Part shown: piece after piece, positions 8,256 through 17,527 of the stretch
How positions within the stretch are numbered: position 1 is the stretch's first letter
Layout: the number at the start of each line of letters is the position of its first letter
NCBI GenBank assembly: GCA_903910745.1
Contig: CAIWAO010000097.1
Coordinates: 1 to 37,723, forward strand
From: an uncultured Burkholderiales bacterium
GTDB taxonomy: Bacteria; Pseudomonadota; Gammaproteobacteria; Burkholderiales; Burkholderiaceae_C
Direction: 5' to 3'
DNA: 37,723 nucleotides
Translations under genes and position numbers: made by a program
Notes under the pieces: generated by a model
Databases searched by the model: none
The model's input: only the letters and a program-made list of their open reading frames with translations
Told to the model about the DNA's origin: nothing

Positions 8256-9893
8256 ATGTCCAATATGTTTGACAAATCCAGAATCACTGTAGGCGGTGAA
8301 TTTAACAGATGGCTGGTTCCGCCAGCTGCTATTGCGATTCACTTGTGCATAGGTATGGCTTATGGCTTGTCCGTATTTTGGCTCCCTCTTTCAAAGGCCT
8401 TAGGGGTTTCCCAAGGTCTGAGCGACGCCGTCAAATGTCCTGCTGAAGTGGGATTCTTTCAAGAGTTATTCATCACCACATGCGATTGGAGAGTCTCAAC
8501 TTTGGTCTGGGTTTTTACGATAGGCATTGTGTTCCTAGGGCTCTCTGCGGCACTTTGGGGTGGCTGGCTAGAGCGTGTTGGTCCCCGTAAAGCCGGTGTA
8601 CTGTCTGCATTTTGTTGGGCAGGGGGGATGTTTATTTCTGCTTACGGGATATCTATTCATCAATTTTGGATAGTGCTCTTAGGAACAGGAGTGATAGGCG
8701 GTATTGGGTTGGGAATTGGGTACATATCTCCTGTCTCAACCCTAATTAAATGGTTTCCTGACCGAAGAGGGATGGCCACAGGTATGGCCATTATGGGGTT
8801 TGGGGGGGGCGCTATGATCGGATCTCCCTTGGCAGCCATGTTGATGAAAGCTTACTCAACACCTTCAAGTGTGGGTGTTGTAGAGACATTCCTGATCTTA
8901 GGTGCCATCTATTTTATTTATATGATGATTGGTGCCTTTAGCTACCGTATACCCCGAAGTGATTGGACACCAAAGGGGTGGAATCCCCCTCAAGCTAAGA
9001 GCGCATCTTCGATGATCACTCACGGGAGTGTTCATGTAAAGAACGTATGGAGTATTCCGCAGTTTTGGCTCGTTTGGATGGTTCTGTGTATGAACGTCAG
9101 TGCGGGAATTGGTGTGATTAGTATGGCCTCGCCCATGCTTCAAGAAGTATTTGCAGGCGAGTTGATTGGATCGACCCTCAAATTGAGTGAGCTTGATAAA
9201 GCGCAACTCACCTCTGTCGCAGGAATTGCCGCAGGGTTCACAGCCCTGATCAGTTTCTTTAATATTATTGGTCGCTTCGTATGGGCCAGTTTGTCTGATG
9301 TACTTGGAAGACAAGTGACCTACAGTATCTTTTTCATTTTAGGAGGATTGCTGTACTTTAGTGTTCCTAGCAGCGCGACCTCCCTGAGTCTACCTTTGTT
9401 TGTTGGTGCATTTTGCGTTATCTTGAGTATGTACGGAGGTGGGTTTGCAACTGTTCCTGCCTACTTAGCTGATCTATTTGGGACTCAAATGGTGGGCGCA
9501 ATTCATGGACGTTTGCTTACAGCCTGGGCCACTGCAGGTGTGCTTGGGCCTTATGTGGTTACCTACATGCGAGACTATCAACTAGATCTAGGCATACCAA
9601 AAGCACAGGTCTATAACCAAACAATGTATATTTTGGTTGCAATGTTAGTTGTAGGTCTTATTTGTAATTTGCTTATAAGGCCCTTGGACCCTAAATGGTT
9701 TATGACGCAAGAGGAACTAATTAGTGCAAAACAGTTAGCCCATCATTCAGGTAACACAGATGAAGGGCATTCAATTAGTTCTGAACAAACTAAGACCTCC
9801 ATGGTTGCTTTGATCCTTGCCTGGACTTTTATCGGAGTACCGCTAGCTTGGGGTATTTATAAAACTTATCTGAGCGCTCTAAAACTGTTTTGA
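8256..9893 (+). CDS. OFA-family (oxalate/formate antiporter-like) MFS carrier
   Basis: An inner-membrane major facilitator of 545 residues with about 12 TM segments. The MFS loop motif after TM2 (GGWLERVGPRKAG) and the second-half equivalent (NIIGRFVWASLSDVLGR) are visible. A long insert between TM1 and TM2 contains two cysteines (VKCPAEVGF and TTCDWRV), as in many Burkholderiales OFA members. The C-terminal end carries an extra TM segment after a hydrophilic linker. Substrate is likely a small carboxylate (oxalate, formate or similar), but no oxalate-degrading genes flank it, so I do not call it OxlT. The Shine-Dalgarno TGGAG precedes ATG. A G8 run lies at 8812-8819. Confidence 0.88.
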   Translation: MSNMFDKSRITVGGEFNRWLVPPAAIAIHLCIGMAYGLSVFWLPLSKALGVSQGLSDAVKCPAEVGFFQELFITTCDWRVSTLVWVFTIGIVFLGLSAALWGGWLERVGPRKAGVLSAFCWAGGMFISAYGISIHQFWIVLLGTGVIGGIGLGIGYISPVSTLIKWFPDRRGMATGMAIMGFGGGAMIGSPLAAMLMKAYSTPSSVGVVETFLILGAIYFIYMMIGAFSYRIPRSDWTPKGWNPPQAKSASSMITHGSVHVKNVWSIPQFWLVWMVLCMNVSAGIGVISMASPMLQEVFAGELIGSTLKLSELDKAQLTSVAGIAAGFTALISFFNIIGRFVWASLSDVLGRQVTYSIFFILGGLLYFSVPSSATSLSLPLFVGAFCVILSMYGGGFATVPAYLADLFGTQMVGAIHGRLLTAWATAGVLGPYVVTYMRDYQLDLGIPKAQVYNQTMYILVAMLVVGLICNLLIRPLDPKWFMTQEELISAKQLAHHSGNTDEGHSISSEQTKTSMVALILAWTFIGVPLAWGIYKTYLSALKLF

Positions 9894-9900
9894 AAACTAA

Positions 9901-10003
9901 GGTTGACGAGCCTTGACCCCGGCACTGGCTTTACAGTTAGGGCTGCTTGGTTCCCCACCTGACCCGGTTGGCTGCTTGTCCATGCGGGAAGGCCCGTCAA
10001 CTG
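9901..10003 (-). ncRNA. ffs: Signal recognition particle 4.5S RNA (bacterial small SRP RNA)
   Basis: Read on the minus strand, the ends pair (GTTGACGGGCC with GGCTCGTCAAC). The centre holds the SRP core GGTCAGGTGGGGAACC then AAGCAGCC, matching the E. coli GGTCAGG...GGAAGGAAGCAGCC region. The GGAA tetraloop is kept while its closing pairs change from CC/GG to GG/CC, a compensatory change that argues for a true RNA. It binds Ffh for co-translational membrane targeting. U-rich sequence just after the 3' end, inside the tail of the OFA gene, could terminate it. The gene lies next to dnaX, as ffs does in many bacteria. End points are accurate to a few bases. Confidence 0.93.
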
Positions 10004-10005
10004 AG

Positions 10006-10011
10006 ATTGTA
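10006..10011 (-). promoter_or_regulatory. Probable -10 box of ffs
   Basis: TACAAT on the minus strand sits about five bases before the paired 5' end of the SRP RNA, the right spacing for a start site. The -35 region is not convincing. Confidence 0.5.
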
Positions 10012-10141
10012 CGCACTCTCTAACCTTCGACTTGCAGTATTTTGAATTAATTTCTGCGTTTGTGTCATTTATCTAGCGTCAAGAGACATGAATATCGCAA
10101 TGAATTTTCTTTGAGACTTATGGGTATTAGAATACTAGTCT

Positions 10142-12073
10142 ATGTCTTATATAGTATTAGCTCGTAAATACAGACCCAAAAGTTTTTCTGAATTGGTTGG
10201 GCAATCCCACGTTGTAACGGCGCTATCAAATGCCTTGACCACTCAACGCTTGCATCATGCATATTTGTTTACTGGGACAAGAGGGGTGGGTAAAACGACT
10301 GTTTCTCGTATCTTGGCCAAATCCTTAAATTGTGAGTCTGGGATAACGGCCACGCCTTGCGGACAGTGTGACGCTTGTATTCAAATTGATGCAGGTCGTT
10401 TTGTTGATTACACTGAACTAGACGCAGCATCGAACCGGGGTGTAGATGAAGTCCAGCAACTCTTAGAGCAAGCGGTTTATAAGCCAGTTCAAGGACGGTT
10501 TAAAGTTTTCATGATTGATGAGGTGCACATGCTCACCAATCATGCATTTAACTCTATGTTAAAAACACTTGAGGAGCCTCCCGAGTATTTAAAGTTCGTA
10601 CTTGCGACGACTGATCCTCAAAAGGTTCCAGTCACTGTTTTGTCCAGGTGCTTACAATTTAACTTAAGGCCCATGGCACCGGAAACTATTTTGGAGCATT
10701 TGGCTTTAGTTCTGAATACCGAGGAAGTCCCTTGTGAGTCACTTGCGTTAAAGCTCATTGCCCAATCCGCCAGGGGCTCTATGCGGGATGCACTCTCGCT
10801 AACGGATCAAGCCATAGCATTTGGTGGAGGTGAGGTAAGAGAGCAAAACGTTCGTCAAATGTTAGGTAGTGTGGATCATGGATTCATATTTGATCTGATC
10901 AAAGCATTAGCTGATTTTGATGGACGTACTGTATTTGAGATTGGTGAGAATATTCGCCAAATGGGTATCAATGCGGCCTCTGTCCTTGAGGAGATGGCGC
11001 GTGTTTTGCAAAGAATGGCAGTTATTCAAAATGTGCCGAACTTTGCCAAGGAACAAGAAAAAGAAGGCCAGTCAGTTGATCCCGATCAACAGCGTATCGT
11101 AGATCTTGCGCTTGAGTTGCCTAATGATGAAACGCAACTTCTATACAGTATTTGTCTACAAGGGCGAGCAGAGCTTGGATTAGCGCCAGACGAATACACT
11201 GGGTTAACAATGATTTTGTTGCGTTTGTTGGCATTTAAAAACGAACAAAATAAACCTGAAGTATCTAAGTCAATTGATCAAAGAGAAGCTTCAGGGGCTC
11301 AAAAAAAAACTTTAAAAACTGAACCAACTCCCTTAAATTCCTCTCAGCAAACTGAGGCCTCTGCAGTTAAAAAAAATTCTCTGCCTGACAAACCTCCTGC
11401 CTCGATAACTGCAGAGACCGTGGTTCCCTCGATTGTCTTGCCAGTCAAGGAAATGCATTATGAGGAGGACGTTAATATACAGTTTCAAGACGATTCAGAT
11501 CCAAAACCTGCTCATTCGCCTAGTACTGCTCAGGCTATTGATGTGAAACAAAACCCTGTGGTGAAAGAATCTCGCGTGGCTGATATGATTCCCGTATCTG
11601 TGCACGTTCAGTCCGAGGGGAGTCAAACACTAGAGGTGCAAAGGCCTGGATTGGTTAGAGAACTGGTAATGACTGCTGAGGGAGACTACTGGAGCGATGT
11701 TGTTTACCAATTAGTAGAATCAGGCAGGGTCCAGGGCCTTAACCGGGAGTTGGCACTTCAGTCTCAATTAATTGGACGTGAACCCGATAGTTGGATTCTC
11801 AGAGTGGAGAGTGAGAATTTGAACTCATCGATCAACCGTGAAAAACTTCAAACTGCTTTGAATGAGTTTGGATATAAAGTCAAGTTACAGTTTGAAATCG
11901 GTGTTGTTAAGGACAGTCCAGCAAGAAGAAATATTGCTAAGAACATGGCAAGAGAAAAAGAGTATCTTGAGAGGATTCAAAGTGATCCATTTGTGCAAAA
12001 AATGGTTCAAGAATTTGATGCAAAAATTATTATGGGAAGTATAAAACCCATAGCTGAAGAAAATTTAAAATAA
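10142..12073 (+). CDS. dnaX: DNA polymerase III subunits tau (and possibly gamma), DnaX
   Basis: DnaX is the ATPase of the clamp loader; full-length tau also links the polymerase cores and helicase. The N-terminal AAA+ part shows Walker A GTRGVGKT (45-52), a four-Cys zinc site (C64, C73, C76, C79) and the DEVH Walker B near 126-129, plus an SRC sensor motif. The C-terminal tau part (from about 390) begins with a Lys/Pro/Ser-rich linker and ends in a conserved-looking folded region. An A9 run at codons 387-390 could let a shorter gamma be made. It is followed by ybaB (26 bases) and recR (5 bases) in the standard operon. Confidence 0.97.
   Translation: MSYIVLARKYRPKSFSELVGQSHVVTALSNALTTQRLHHAYLFTGTRGVGKTTVSRILAKSLNCESGITATPCGQCDACIQIDAGRFVDYTELDAASNRGVDEVQQLLEQAVYKPVQGRFKVFMIDEVHMLTNHAFNSMLKTLEEPPEYLKFVLATTDPQKVPVTVLSRCLQFNLRPMAPETILEHLALVLNTEEVPCESLALKLIAQSARGSMRDALSLTDQAIAFGGGEVREQNVRQMLGSVDHGFIFDLIKALADFDGRTVFEIGENIRQMGINAASVLEEMARVLQRMAVIQNVPNFAKEQEKEGQSVDPDQQRIVDLALELPNDETQLLYSICLQGRAELGLAPDEYTGLTMILLRLLAFKNEQNKPEVSKSIDQREASGAQKKTLKTEPTPLNSSQQTEASAVKKNSLPDKPPASITAETVVPSIVLPVKEMHYEEDVNIQFQDDSDPKPAHSPSTAQAIDVKQNPVVKESRVADMIPVSVHVQSEGSQTLEVQRPGLVRELVMTAEGDYWSDVVYQLVESGRVQGLNRELALQSQLIGREPDSWILRVESENLNSSINREKLQTALNEFGYKVKLQFEIGVVKDSPARRNIAKNMAREKEYLERIQSDPFVQKMVQEFDAKIIMGSIKPIAEENLK
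11301..11309 (+). promoter_or_regulatory. A9 slippery run in dnaX, candidate gamma-producing site
   Basis: Nine A's span codons 387-390 (CAA AAA AAA ACT), where the AAA+ part ends. A -1 shift (or one extra A in the transcript) reaches TGA at 11320-11322; a +1 shift (or one lost A) reaches TAA at once. Either would give a gamma-like protein of roughly 390 residues. A second run, A8, lies at 11369-11376. Confidence 0.5.
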
Positions 12074-12099
12074 CAAACTTTTAAAAATAGGAAATCTAA

Positions 12100-12420
12100 A
12101 TGTTTAATAAAGGTCAACTCTCAGGTCTCATGAAGCAGGCCCAAATGATGCAAGAAAATCTCAAAAAAGCCCAAGACGAACTTGCTTTAATTGAGGTCGC
12201 TGGTGAAGCCGCAAGTGGTAAAGTGAAGATTGAAATGACTTGTAAGCACGTTGTTAAAAGGGTTCATATTGACCCAGAAGTATTAGATGACAAAGAGATG
12301 CTGGAGGATTTACTGACAGCCGCCTTCAATGACGCTACAAGGCGTGTAGAAGAGACCAGTGAAGCCAAAATGGGCAAACTATCTGCTGGCCTCCCTGCAG
12401 GAATGAAGTTACCCTTTTAA
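12100..12420 (+). CDS. ybaB: YbaB/EbfC nucleoid-associated protein
   Basis: A 106-residue DNA-binding protein of the YbaB/EbfC family, which dimerises into a tweezer shape and binds DNA with low sequence preference. Visible marks are the N-terminal [18 protein letters not shown] helix, the VEVAGEA-like strand and the C-terminal [13 protein letters not shown] ending. The Shine-Dalgarno TAGGAAA stands just before ATG. It sits in the conserved dnaX-ybaB-recR order, which points to a role linked with replication or recombination, still poorly defined in this family. Confidence 0.95.
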   Translation: MFNKGQLSGLMKQAQMMQENLKKAQDELALIEVAGEAASGKVKIEMTCKHVVKRVHIDPEVLDDKEMLEDLLTAAFNDATRRVEETSEAKMGKLSAGLPAGMKLPF

Positions 12421-12425
12421 TTTTC

Positions 12426-13022
12426 ATGAAAACCCCAGGCGCTATAGACGCACTCATTGAGGCTTTCAAGAGACTCCCCGGGGTAGGTGAACGATCGGCC
12501 TCAAGAATGGCTTATCATTTGATTGAACGCGACCGAGAGGGGGCTCAAATACTTTCGCATGCTTTGACAAGGGCCTATGACTGCGTTCAACACTGTGCTC
12601 TTTGTCACTCCCTAACTGAGGACACCATTTGTTTGACATGTCTTGATGAATCAAGAGATCCAACACGTTTGTGTGTAGTTGAGACTCCAGCGGATCAATC
12701 AGCTGTCGAGAAGACAGCAGCATATAAAGGGTACTATTTTGTGTTGATGGGTACCCTCAGCCCTCTTCAGGGCATTGGTCCCAAAGAGTTAGGCGTGCAA
12801 GCACTTTTAGACAGGGCGCTAGATGGTATTGTTGAAGAGGTTATTCTTGCTACTAACTTCAATGCCGAAGGCGAGGCCACCGCTTTTGTGCTTACTGAGA
12901 CTTTGAAGAAAAGAGGTTTATCAGTAAGTCGTTTAGCAAGGGGAGTACCTGTTGGCAGTGAACTAGAGTACGTTGATATTGGAACAATTGCACATGCGAT
13001 GGTAGACAGGCGTCTGAGCTAG
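12426..13022 (+). CDS. recR: Recombination protein RecR
   Basis: RecR works with RecO to load RecA on gaps in recombinational repair. The 198 residues are normal. There is an N-terminal helix-hairpin-helix ([19 protein letters not shown]), a zinc finger with C57, C60, C69 and C72, and a Toprim domain beginning near LCVVE. A GTL-rich segment follows, and the Walker-B-like C-terminal part is present. It begins five bases after ybaB, so translation is likely coupled. The gene is intact. Confidence 0.96.
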   Translation: MKTPGAIDALIEAFKRLPGVGERSASRMAYHLIERDREGAQILSHALTRAYDCVQHCALCHSLTEDTICLTCLDESRDPTRLCVVETPADQSAVEKTAAYKGYYFVLMGTLSPLQGIGPKELGVQALLDRALDGIVEEVILATNFNAEGEATAFVLTETLKKRGLSVSRLARGVPVGSELEYVDIGTIAHAMVDRRLS

Positions 13023-13079
13023 ATTTCTGCAAATTTGTATACTTTCTCAAGATGTTTTGAATTAGAGGGGATTAAAACA

Positions 13080-14138
13080 ATGGATCAACTTTTAAATAAA
13101 AGAGATTTCACGAAGTCAATTGGCGCCTCCCTTTTGGGTTTAAGCGCGCTAAGTGTTTCTCCTAGTTATACATTTGCTCAAAACAAGTTGGAGAAAACCA
13201 AAGTGTCAATAGCAGTAGGTGGTAAGGCCACCTTCTATTATTTGCCGCTCACTATTGCTGAACAACTTGGATATTTTAAAAGTGAAGGGCTAGAGGTCGA
13301 TATCAGTGATTTTGCGGGTGGTGCAAAAGCCTTGCAGGCCGTTGTTGGGGGCTCCGCAGATGTGTGCTCCGGGGCGTATGAGCACACACTTTACTTACAA
13401 GCGAAAAATCAGTTTTACCAGGCATTTGTACTGCAGGGGCGTGCCCCTCAAATATCAATTGGTATATCTACAAAGAATTTACCAAATTACAAAGGTCTGG
13501 AGGATTTGCGGGGCAAAAAAATTGGAGTAAGCGCACCAGGATCCTCTACCAATATCGCAGCAAATTTGATTCTCTCTCGGGCTGGTTTAAAGTCTACTGA
13601 TGTAAGCTTTATTGGAGTTGGAACATCGGCAGGTGCTCTTGCCGCAATTCGAAGTGGACAAATTGACGCCATCAGTAACATTGATCCTGTAATGACGATG
13701 TTGGAGCAAAAGGGGGATGTTAAAGTGATCTACGATACAAGGACCCTTAAAGGAACGCAGCAAGTTTTTGGTGGACCCATGCCAGCTGCGTGTCTGTACT
13801 CCTCTTATGACTTTGTACAAAAAAATCCTAACACCTGCCAAGCCTTAGCGAATGCGATCGTTCAAGCTCTAAAGTGGCTCCAATCTGCCGGCCCCTCTGA
13901 GATTATTAAAACTGTACCGGAGAGTTATTTGTTGGGCGATAGGGGGCTGTATCTTGCTTCGTTTACAAAGATCAAGGAAGCCATATCCCTTGACGGTATC
14001 ATGTCAAATGACGCGCCTCCTACTGCACTAAAAGCTATCTCAAGTTTCGAGACGGATTTCCACGCAGATAAAATAAACTTATCCAAAACCTTTACCAATA
14101 CCTTTGCTCAGCGCGCTAAGGAGCGCTTTAAAGCCTGA
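13080..14138 (+). CDS. ABC transporter substrate-binding protein (NMT1/TauA/SsuA-like)
   Basis: A periplasmic binding protein for a nitrate/sulfonate/taurine-type importer. I place the start at ATG 13080, with AGAGGGG as Shine-Dalgarno, rather than a TTG 45 bases earlier. That gives 352 residues. The N-terminus (KRDFTKSIGASLLGLSAL) is an export signal of Tat-like length but with Lys-Arg, not a twin Arg, so the pathway is unclear; cleavage is probable after FAQ. The mature part shows VAVGGK...YYLPLTIAEQLGYFKSEGL and later LRGKKIGVSAPGSSTN, typical of the family. Three overlapping genes form the operon. The ligand is not readable. Confidence 0.9.
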   Translation: MDQLLNKRDFTKSIGASLLGLSALSVSPSYTFAQNKLEKTKVSIAVGGKATFYYLPLTIAEQLGYFKSEGLEVDISDFAGGAKALQAVVGGSADVCSGAYEHTLYLQAKNQFYQAFVLQGRAPQISIGISTKNLPNYKGLEDLRGKKIGVSAPGSSTNIAANLILSRAGLKSTDVSFIGVGTSAGALAAIRSGQIDAISNIDPVMTMLEQKGDVKVIYDTRTLKGTQQVFGGPMPAACLYSSYDFVQKNPNTCQALANAIVQALKWLQSAGPSEIIKTVPESYLLGDRGLYLASFTKIKEAISLDGIMSNDAPPTALKAISSFETDFHADKINLSKTFTNTFAQRAKERFKA

Positions 14139-14989
14139 TGAGCGCGATGAGCCAGATGAGCCTCATGAACTACGCACTTGAACTTGACCGTATCAGTTGT
14201 GAATTTCTGTCAAATTCAAATCAATACGAAATCTATACTGCTGTTGGCGATACCACTTTAAATGTTGGTCAAGGTGAGTTTGTAAGTGTGGTTGGTCCCA
14301 CAGGATGCGGGAAGTCCACACTCCTCAATGTCGCTGCCGGACTGCTAAAACCATCAAAAGGACAAGTACGTGTTTTTGGTCAACCTTTAAACGGTTTGAA
14401 TACCAAGGCAGGTTATATGTTCCAAGCAGAATCATTACTACCTTGGCGTACAGCACTGCAAAACGTTATGCTTGGACTTGAATATCATGACATATCGCAA
14501 AAATCAGCTCATGAATTATCAATGGATTGGCTGTCCAGAGTTGGACTAAATAGATTTGCAGATCACTACATCCACCAATTATCTGGGGGAATGAGGAAGA
14601 GGGTATCCTTAGCGCAAACCTTGGTGCTCGATCCTGATATTATTTTGATGGATGAACCTTTGTCGGCTTTAGATATTCAAACGCGCCAACTCATGGAAAA
14701 TGAGATTTTGGATATTTGGTCAAAACAAAAAAAAGCAGTTCTCTTTATTACCCACGATTTGGATGAAGCAATCGCGATGAGTGATCGGGTTGTTGTCCTC
14801 TCCGCAGGTCCTGCTACTCATCCCATTGGAGACTTTGTTATTGATTTACCAAGACCGAGAAATGTTGCAGAGATTCGTCACGATCCTAGTTACATACACT
14901 TACATGAGCAAATTTGGACTGTGCTTAGAGACGAGGTCTTAAAAGGGTATCGTCAGCAACTCAGCCCTAAAGGGGAGACCATATCTTGA
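14138..14989 (+). CDS. ABC transporter ATP-binding protein (TauB/SsuB-like)
   Basis: The cytoplasmic ATPase of the importer, 283 residues. Walker A is GPTGCGKST (53-61), the Q-loop lies at MFQAESLLPW, the signature is LSGGMRKR, Walker B is ILMDEPLSALD, and the H-loop is ITHDLDEA. ATG overlaps the TGA of the binding-protein gene (ATGA), showing translational coupling. All ATPase motifs are intact, so the protein should be active. Confidence 0.94.
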   Translation: MSAMSQMSLMNYALELDRISCEFLSNSNQYEIYTAVGDTTLNVGQGEFVSVVGPTGCGKSTLLNVAAGLLKPSKGQVRVFGQPLNGLNTKAGYMFQAESLLPWRTALQNVMLGLEYHDISQKSAHELSMDWLSRVGLNRFADHYIHQLSGGMRKRVSLAQTLVLDPDIILMDEPLSALDIQTRQLMENEILDIWSKQKKAVLFITHDLDEAIAMSDRVVVLSAGPATHPIGDFVIDLPRPRNVAEIRHDPSYIHLHEQIWTVLRDEVLKGYRQQLSPKGETIS

Positions 14990-15846
14990 GTGAGCAACGA
15001 AACGTCCAAGCGGCCTCAGTGCCAACTCGAAAAAATATGCTGAGAGTTTGGCAATTGCTTTTAGGCTTGGCATTTATTGCCCTTTGGAGCCTAGTTGCCC
15101 AGGATGAGCAATGGGCTTTTTTTCTTGGACAGCCACAAGCAGTTTTGATAAGAGTAATTGAATGGTTTGTTCCAGTTACGGTTGCACCAAATGAATGGAT
15201 ATCAACAGGCTTGCACGGGACAGGTGAAATATACGTGCACCTTGGAGTTACTTTACTTGAAACAATACTGGCATTTTTAATTGGAACGTCTCTAGGCTTA
15301 GGCGCTGGACTTTGGCTTGCTCTGTCTCCGATGACGAGTGAGTTATTAAATCCCTACATCAAGGGGCTTAACTCAATGCCCAGAGTTATATTGGCGCCCA
15401 TTTTTTGTCTTTGGTTTGGACTTGGTATTTGGAGTAAGGTAGCCCTTGCCGTTACTTTGGTTTTCTTTGTGGTATTTTTTAATGTTTACCAAGGAGTCAA
15501 AGAGGTCAATCCAGTTATATTGGCAAATGCAAAAATGCTGGGCGCTAACGCCTCTAAGTTACTTAAAACTGTATATTTGCCGAGCGCTACAAGCTGGGTC
15601 TTCTCTAGCTTGCACAGCTCCGTTGGTCTTGCTTTTGTTGGGGCTGTAGTGGGTGAGTATTTGGGTTCAGCTCGGGGTGTTGGATATTTAATTTTGCAAG
15701 CAGAGGGAACCTTTGATGTCAACACCGTTTTTGCAGGTATTGTGGTGTTGACCATTTGCGCATTAATTTTGGACTCCGTTGTTGGAAAAATCGAAAAACG
15801 CCTAATGCGTTGGCAGCCCCCCACGTCTACCAATAATTCACTTTGA
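14986..15846 (+). CDS. ABC transporter permease (TauC/SsuC-like)
   Basis: The inner-membrane channel of the importer, 286 residues with about six TM segments. The EAA loop that contacts the ATPase is visible as AKMLGANASKLLKTVYLPSA near residue 180-199. The start is TTG at 14986, overlapping the stop of the ATPase gene (TTGA). A long periplasmic segment after TM1 (about residues 35-80) is typical. It ends 28 bases before the convergent mltD. Family membership is clear; the transported compound may be a sulfonate, nitrate or a pyrimidine-like precursor. Confidence 0.93.
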   Translation: MSEQRNVQAASVPTRKNMLRVWQLLLGLAFIALWSLVAQDEQWAFFLGQPQAVLIRVIEWFVPVTVAPNEWISTGLHGTGEIYVHLGVTLLETILAFLIGTSLGLGAGLWLALSPMTSELLNPYIKGLNSMPRVILAPIFCLWFGLGIWSKVALAVTLVFFVVFFNVYQGVKEVNPVILANAKMLGANASKLLKTVYLPSATSWVFSSLHSSVGLAFVGAVVGEYLGSARGVGYLILQAEGTFDVNTVFAGIVVLTICALILDSVVGKIEKRLMRWQPPTSTNNSL

Positions 15847-15874
15847 AGTTGGAGAATTTAAAGCTTTTAAGTAT

Positions 15875-17518
15875 TTAGTGGTGTTTGCCAGTTTTACTTT
15901 TTCTGGTCTTACTCTGAGCACTTGAACTTACGAAAATAATTAATACCTGACCTTGTTTAAGTGGTGTGTTTAAAGATAATTTATTCCATTCAGCGAGTTG
16001 CTCTGGTTTTATATGGTGTTTTGTTGCAAAAGACTCCAAGGTATCCTTTTTATTAACCCTGATTTGTGATTTCCTAAGAGTGATTTCTGGCGAAAGTGTT
16101 ACCTGACCCGTATCTGCAATTGCAACGGATACATCAGTTTTTACTTTATCCCCTCTTGGCACGAGTAATGCTGAGCCTGCTTTGATGAGCATTTTGGGTG
16201 GAATATTATTAATGCTTCTGAATTCTGCCTCACTCATTTTGAATTTTTTAGCAGCCTCTGATACCTTCATGGTCGTGGGTACAACCCACGCTGTCCAACT
16301 GGCCAATCTGCCGCCGAAGGTTTCATAATTTCTTTGGAAAATCTCAGCATTATCCCAAGGCAGTAATATTTGCGGTGTACCGCCTGCTAATAATACAGGC
16401 TGATGTGCAGATGGGTTTAGAGCTGTGAAATCATCCATACTTACATCAGCTAGGTGAGCGGCAACGCGCACGTCCATGTCTCTGGGCAATGGAACGGTTT
16501 GAAAGTAGGGGTGATTAGGGATATTGGGTAGAGTAATCCCAAAAGCTTTCGGACTTGCGACAATGTTTTTAACGGCCTGTAGTTTGGGTATGTACAGCCG
16601 GGTCTCAGCTGGCATATTAATATCAAGATAGGTGTTTCCGCCTCCTGCATTTTTGCTGCGCGTCAAAGCCTTGCCGACGTTACCCTCACCCCAATTGTAG
16701 GCGGCCAGTGCAAGGTGCCAGTCCCCAAATTGGTTGTAGAGTTTTTGTAAATAATCTAGTGCAGCACGCGTGGACGCTAGTACATCTCGCCGATCGTCTC
16801 TGAATGCATTTTGTTTCAAATCAAAGTTTTTACCAGTTTTAGGCATAAATTGCCAAATGCCTGAGGCTTTGGCAGAAGAGATTGCTTGTGGATTAAATGA
16901 GCTTTCGATAAATGGGAGTAAAGCCAATTCAGTTGGCATTTGTCTTGCCTCCAACTCCTCAACGATATAGTAAAGATATTTGCTCGATCTATCAGTCATG
17001 CGAAGTAAATACTCATTCTTGGAGACGTACCAGTTTTGACGTTCTCGCACTAGATCCGTATCAAGGTCTGGCATTGCAAATCCTTTTCTTATTCGCTCCC
17101 ACAGATCCGCAGCCAATTGAACCTCCATTACTTTGTCTGCATTAATGGATTGAATGCGTATGGGTGATAACTCCTCTGCTTGACCAGGTTCAGACGCTTT
17201 GTAGGTACTACTTCGAGTGTCTAATTTTGGAGTATTTGGAGTATTTGGAATCGTGTTGAAAGAAGATACTTGTTCCACCGGACGGTTGGTGGTTTTTTGC
17301 AATGGCTCTTTGTTGATTCGATCACTTGAGTTCGTATTTGTAGGGCCATTCAAATCTACATTAGTGGCGCAGCCGCTAAGGATCAGAAAAATGAATGAAA
17401 ATAAAGCAGAAACACAATGAGGTTTTAATATTTTCGTAGCGGATGAAAGTAAATATATCACTTGTTTCTTCAGGTGCATGGAGTTAGCCCTATCAAAGGG
17501 ATGGGTATGAACGGACAT
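15875..17518 (-). CDS. mltD: Membrane-bound lytic murein transglycosylase D (MltD-like lipoprotein)
   Basis: Cleaves peptidoglycan glycan strands with formation of anhydromuramyl ends. The N-terminus has a hydrophobic signal ending in the lipobox LSGC, so it is a lipoprotein, probably outer-membrane. A Ser/Thr/Asn-rich linker follows. The SLT domain carries the catalytic Glu in LLPFIESSFNP and the family stretch ASGIWQFMPKTG. Two LysM-type peptidoglycan-binding repeats lie in the last 150 residues (starting near VVPTTMKVSEAAKKF and IRVNKKDTLESFATK). At 547 residues it is slightly longer than E. coli MltD. An alternative start is the Met 13 codons in. It follows gloB by nine bases. Confidence 0.93.
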   Translation of the reverse strand: MSVHTHPFDRANSMHLKKQVIYLLSSATKILKPHCVSALFSFIFLILSGCATNVDLNGPTNTNSSDRINKEPLQKTTNRPVEQVSSFNTIPNTPNTPKLDTRSSTYKASEPGQAEELSPIRIQSINADKVMEVQLAADLWERIRKGFAMPDLDTDLVRERQNWYVSKNEYLLRMTDRSSKYLYYIVEELEARQMPTELALLPFIESSFNPQAISSAKASGIWQFMPKTGKNFDLKQNAFRDDRRDVLASTRAALDYLQKLYNQFGDWHLALAAYNWGEGNVGKALTRSKNAGGGNTYLDINMPAETRLYIPKLQAVKNIVASPKAFGITLPNIPNHPYFQTVPLPRDMDVRVAAHLADVSMDDFTALNPSAHQPVLLAGGTPQILLPWDNAEIFQRNYETFGGRLASWTAWVVPTTMKVSEAAKKFKMSEAEFRSINNIPPKMLIKAGSALLVPRGDKVKTDVSVAIADTGQVTLSPEITLRKSQIRVNKKDTLESFATKHHIKPEQLAEWNKLSLNTPLKQGQVLIIFVSSSAQSKTRKSKTGKHH

Positions 17519-17527
17519 GAGAGGGTA

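Noticed and set aside
8256-9893. Specific naming as oxalate:formate antiporter OxlT
   Set aside because: No oxalate enzymes lie nearby, and the OFA family has many substrates.
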